Shown here piece by piece: positions 62,871 through 64,000 of a stretch of 64,000 bases of DNA. A program made the translations under genes and the position numbers. Numbering within the stretch: the first letter of the stretch is position 1; each line of letters begins with the position of its first letter. The notes beneath the pieces were generated by a model that had not been told where the DNA came from, made no database searches, and saw only the letters and a list, made by a program, of their open reading frames with translations. Source of the DNA: Lycocorax pyrrhopterus obiensis (taxonomy: Eukaryota; Chordata; Aves; Passeriformes; Paradisaeidae). Location of the stretch: positions 85,806,237 to 85,870,236 of the forward strand of contig JACSVZ010000001.1 of NCBI GenBank assembly GCA_014706295.1, written 5' to 3'.

Positions 62871-64000
62871 CTATTAGGTTTTCCGAACAGAAATTATTTG
62901 TTCTCTGGTAGCATTCATTAATGTTGCATTTCCAGGTTCTTGAGAGCCAAAATTTCTTATTCAAGAGAATGGAAACCAGTGCACCAATTTTGTATAATTA
63001 GATTCCTACCCAGCTGAACTGGCTATTCAAAGAGCTCCATCATTTGATTTTTTTATCAGTATTATTCCTCAGGCAACTGTGCCATGACAATTTCATTTAG
63101 GATACCACCACAGACCTCTGAGTTTTCGTATGAAAAACTGTACAAATGCAGGAAGATATAAAGCGTTGGTTATTTTTAGGATAACTAAATCCTTTCTTAA
63201 AATTTCAACACTGAAGATTAATCTGGAGAATTCAGAAAAGCAAGGAAAAGTTGCTATATGTGCCCAAGAATGTTTTGTTTTCTATCCAAAATTTCAGAGA
63301 CCATTCACAATTACTTGCTTTACCTCTCTTCTGTTGTGCCTTTGTGTATATTTTTCAGATGTATTTAGTACTTCCTTTAATTGCAAGAAACAAGACCAAG
63401 AAAAGTTGTTTACGTCCTCTACCTTCAACACTCTTTAGCCCAACATCGATGCCTAAACCAAACCCAAAATATATGAATTTCATCACAGGTTTTTTTTTTC
63501 TCTACAGTAATGTTACTATGCATAAAGCTCAAAGGCTTATCATTCCTTTGGAATAGCATTAGGAATAATAATAGTCAGGACCAAGAATATCATCTTCAGA
63601 ATCTGCATCACCACAATGCTTACTTATTTGGAATCCCTTTATGTCTCTGCTTGCAAACCCTGTACTTAGGATATGTGTTCAAACAAGAAGGGAAGAATGC
63701 GTGGTGTAATGGTTTTTCCTACTAGTTAAATTTTTCGGTTTATGTTTAGGTTTGTTTGAGGCTTTTGAAGTAGATCAGAAGGATAGAGAAGTCGTTTGGC
63801 TTTTTCAAGTTCTAAAGGAAACATTTAAATGTGAAATTTCTCTGCATAGAAATAATTTAGGCGGGTTTAACCTTTCAGGTGTGGTGCTGTTGTGTGAGAT
63901 ATCATTATAGCTACATAGTACTACACACTTTTATAGAGATCTGGATTTTAAGAGGTAGAAAAATGTGGTAAAGTCGGTTTCCCATGCCATGCTTCTCCAT

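Larger units (their letters stand above)
53521..64000. other. AT-rich non-coding DNA to the end of the window
   Basis: Apart from the simple and tandem repeats listed separately, I recognise nothing. The frames near 63130-63725 lack motifs and are probably chance. Confidence 0.5.

Noticed and set aside
1..64000. CRISPR arrays, operons, ribosome binding sites, tRNA and rRNA genes
   Set aside because: None is present by eye. The sequence is a vertebrate chromosome, and no stretch shows a clear tRNA B-box with a matching arm.

Overview
The window looks like an ordinary stretch of bird nuclear chromosome: AT-rich, gene-poor, and scattered with fragments of the avian LINE CR1. Several CR1 3' ends (terminating in ATTCTGTGATTCTATG-like or ATTCT repeats), LTR-like fragments and short microsatellites are visible. 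I see no bacterial, phage or plasmid organisation, no CRISPR array, no rRNA and no convincing tRNA. The species cannot be fixed from the sequence; the CR1 types resemble those of chicken and related birds, and this is an inference from family knowledge.

The only complete protein-coding gene I can support is an intronless bitter taste receptor (TAS2R, closest in feel to the TAS2R39/40 group) on the + strand at 45225-46190. It has seven hydrophobic segments, the family motifs in every expected helix, a glycosylation sequon in the second extracellular loop, and AATAAA signals about 185 and 220 bases past the stop. An 18-bp tandem repeat lies just upstream. No second TAS2R or other gene is seen nearby.

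Layout: 1-8 kb is unremarkable AT-rich DNA apart from an 18-bp perfect inverted repeat near 6.3 kb. From 8.1 to 20.8 kb there are six CR1 pieces, all on the + strand, plus an LTR-like element at 10.4-10.7 kb carrying an octamer, a TATA box and a poly(A) signal. From 22.9 to 41.7 kb there are five CR1 or CR1-like pieces, all on the - strand, with a Z-DNA-like alternating tract at 31.7 kb, a G-depleted A/C tract at 30.05-30.19 kb and a short cysteine-rich open frame at 40.4 kb that resembles part of a LIM domain. From 41.7 to 64 kb I see no CR1 at all; this part holds the TAS2R gene, a CpG-rich LTR-like fragment on the - strand at 53.3-53.5 kb and a few tandem repeats.

Nearly all other open frames are short chance frames in non-coding DNA, and many begin with non-ATG codons. 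I did not find a new multi-gene system. The observations most worth checking are the lone receptor gene, the LIM-like frame, the long-stem hairpin, the two LTR-like elements, the Z-DNA-like palindrome and the switch of CR1 orientation.
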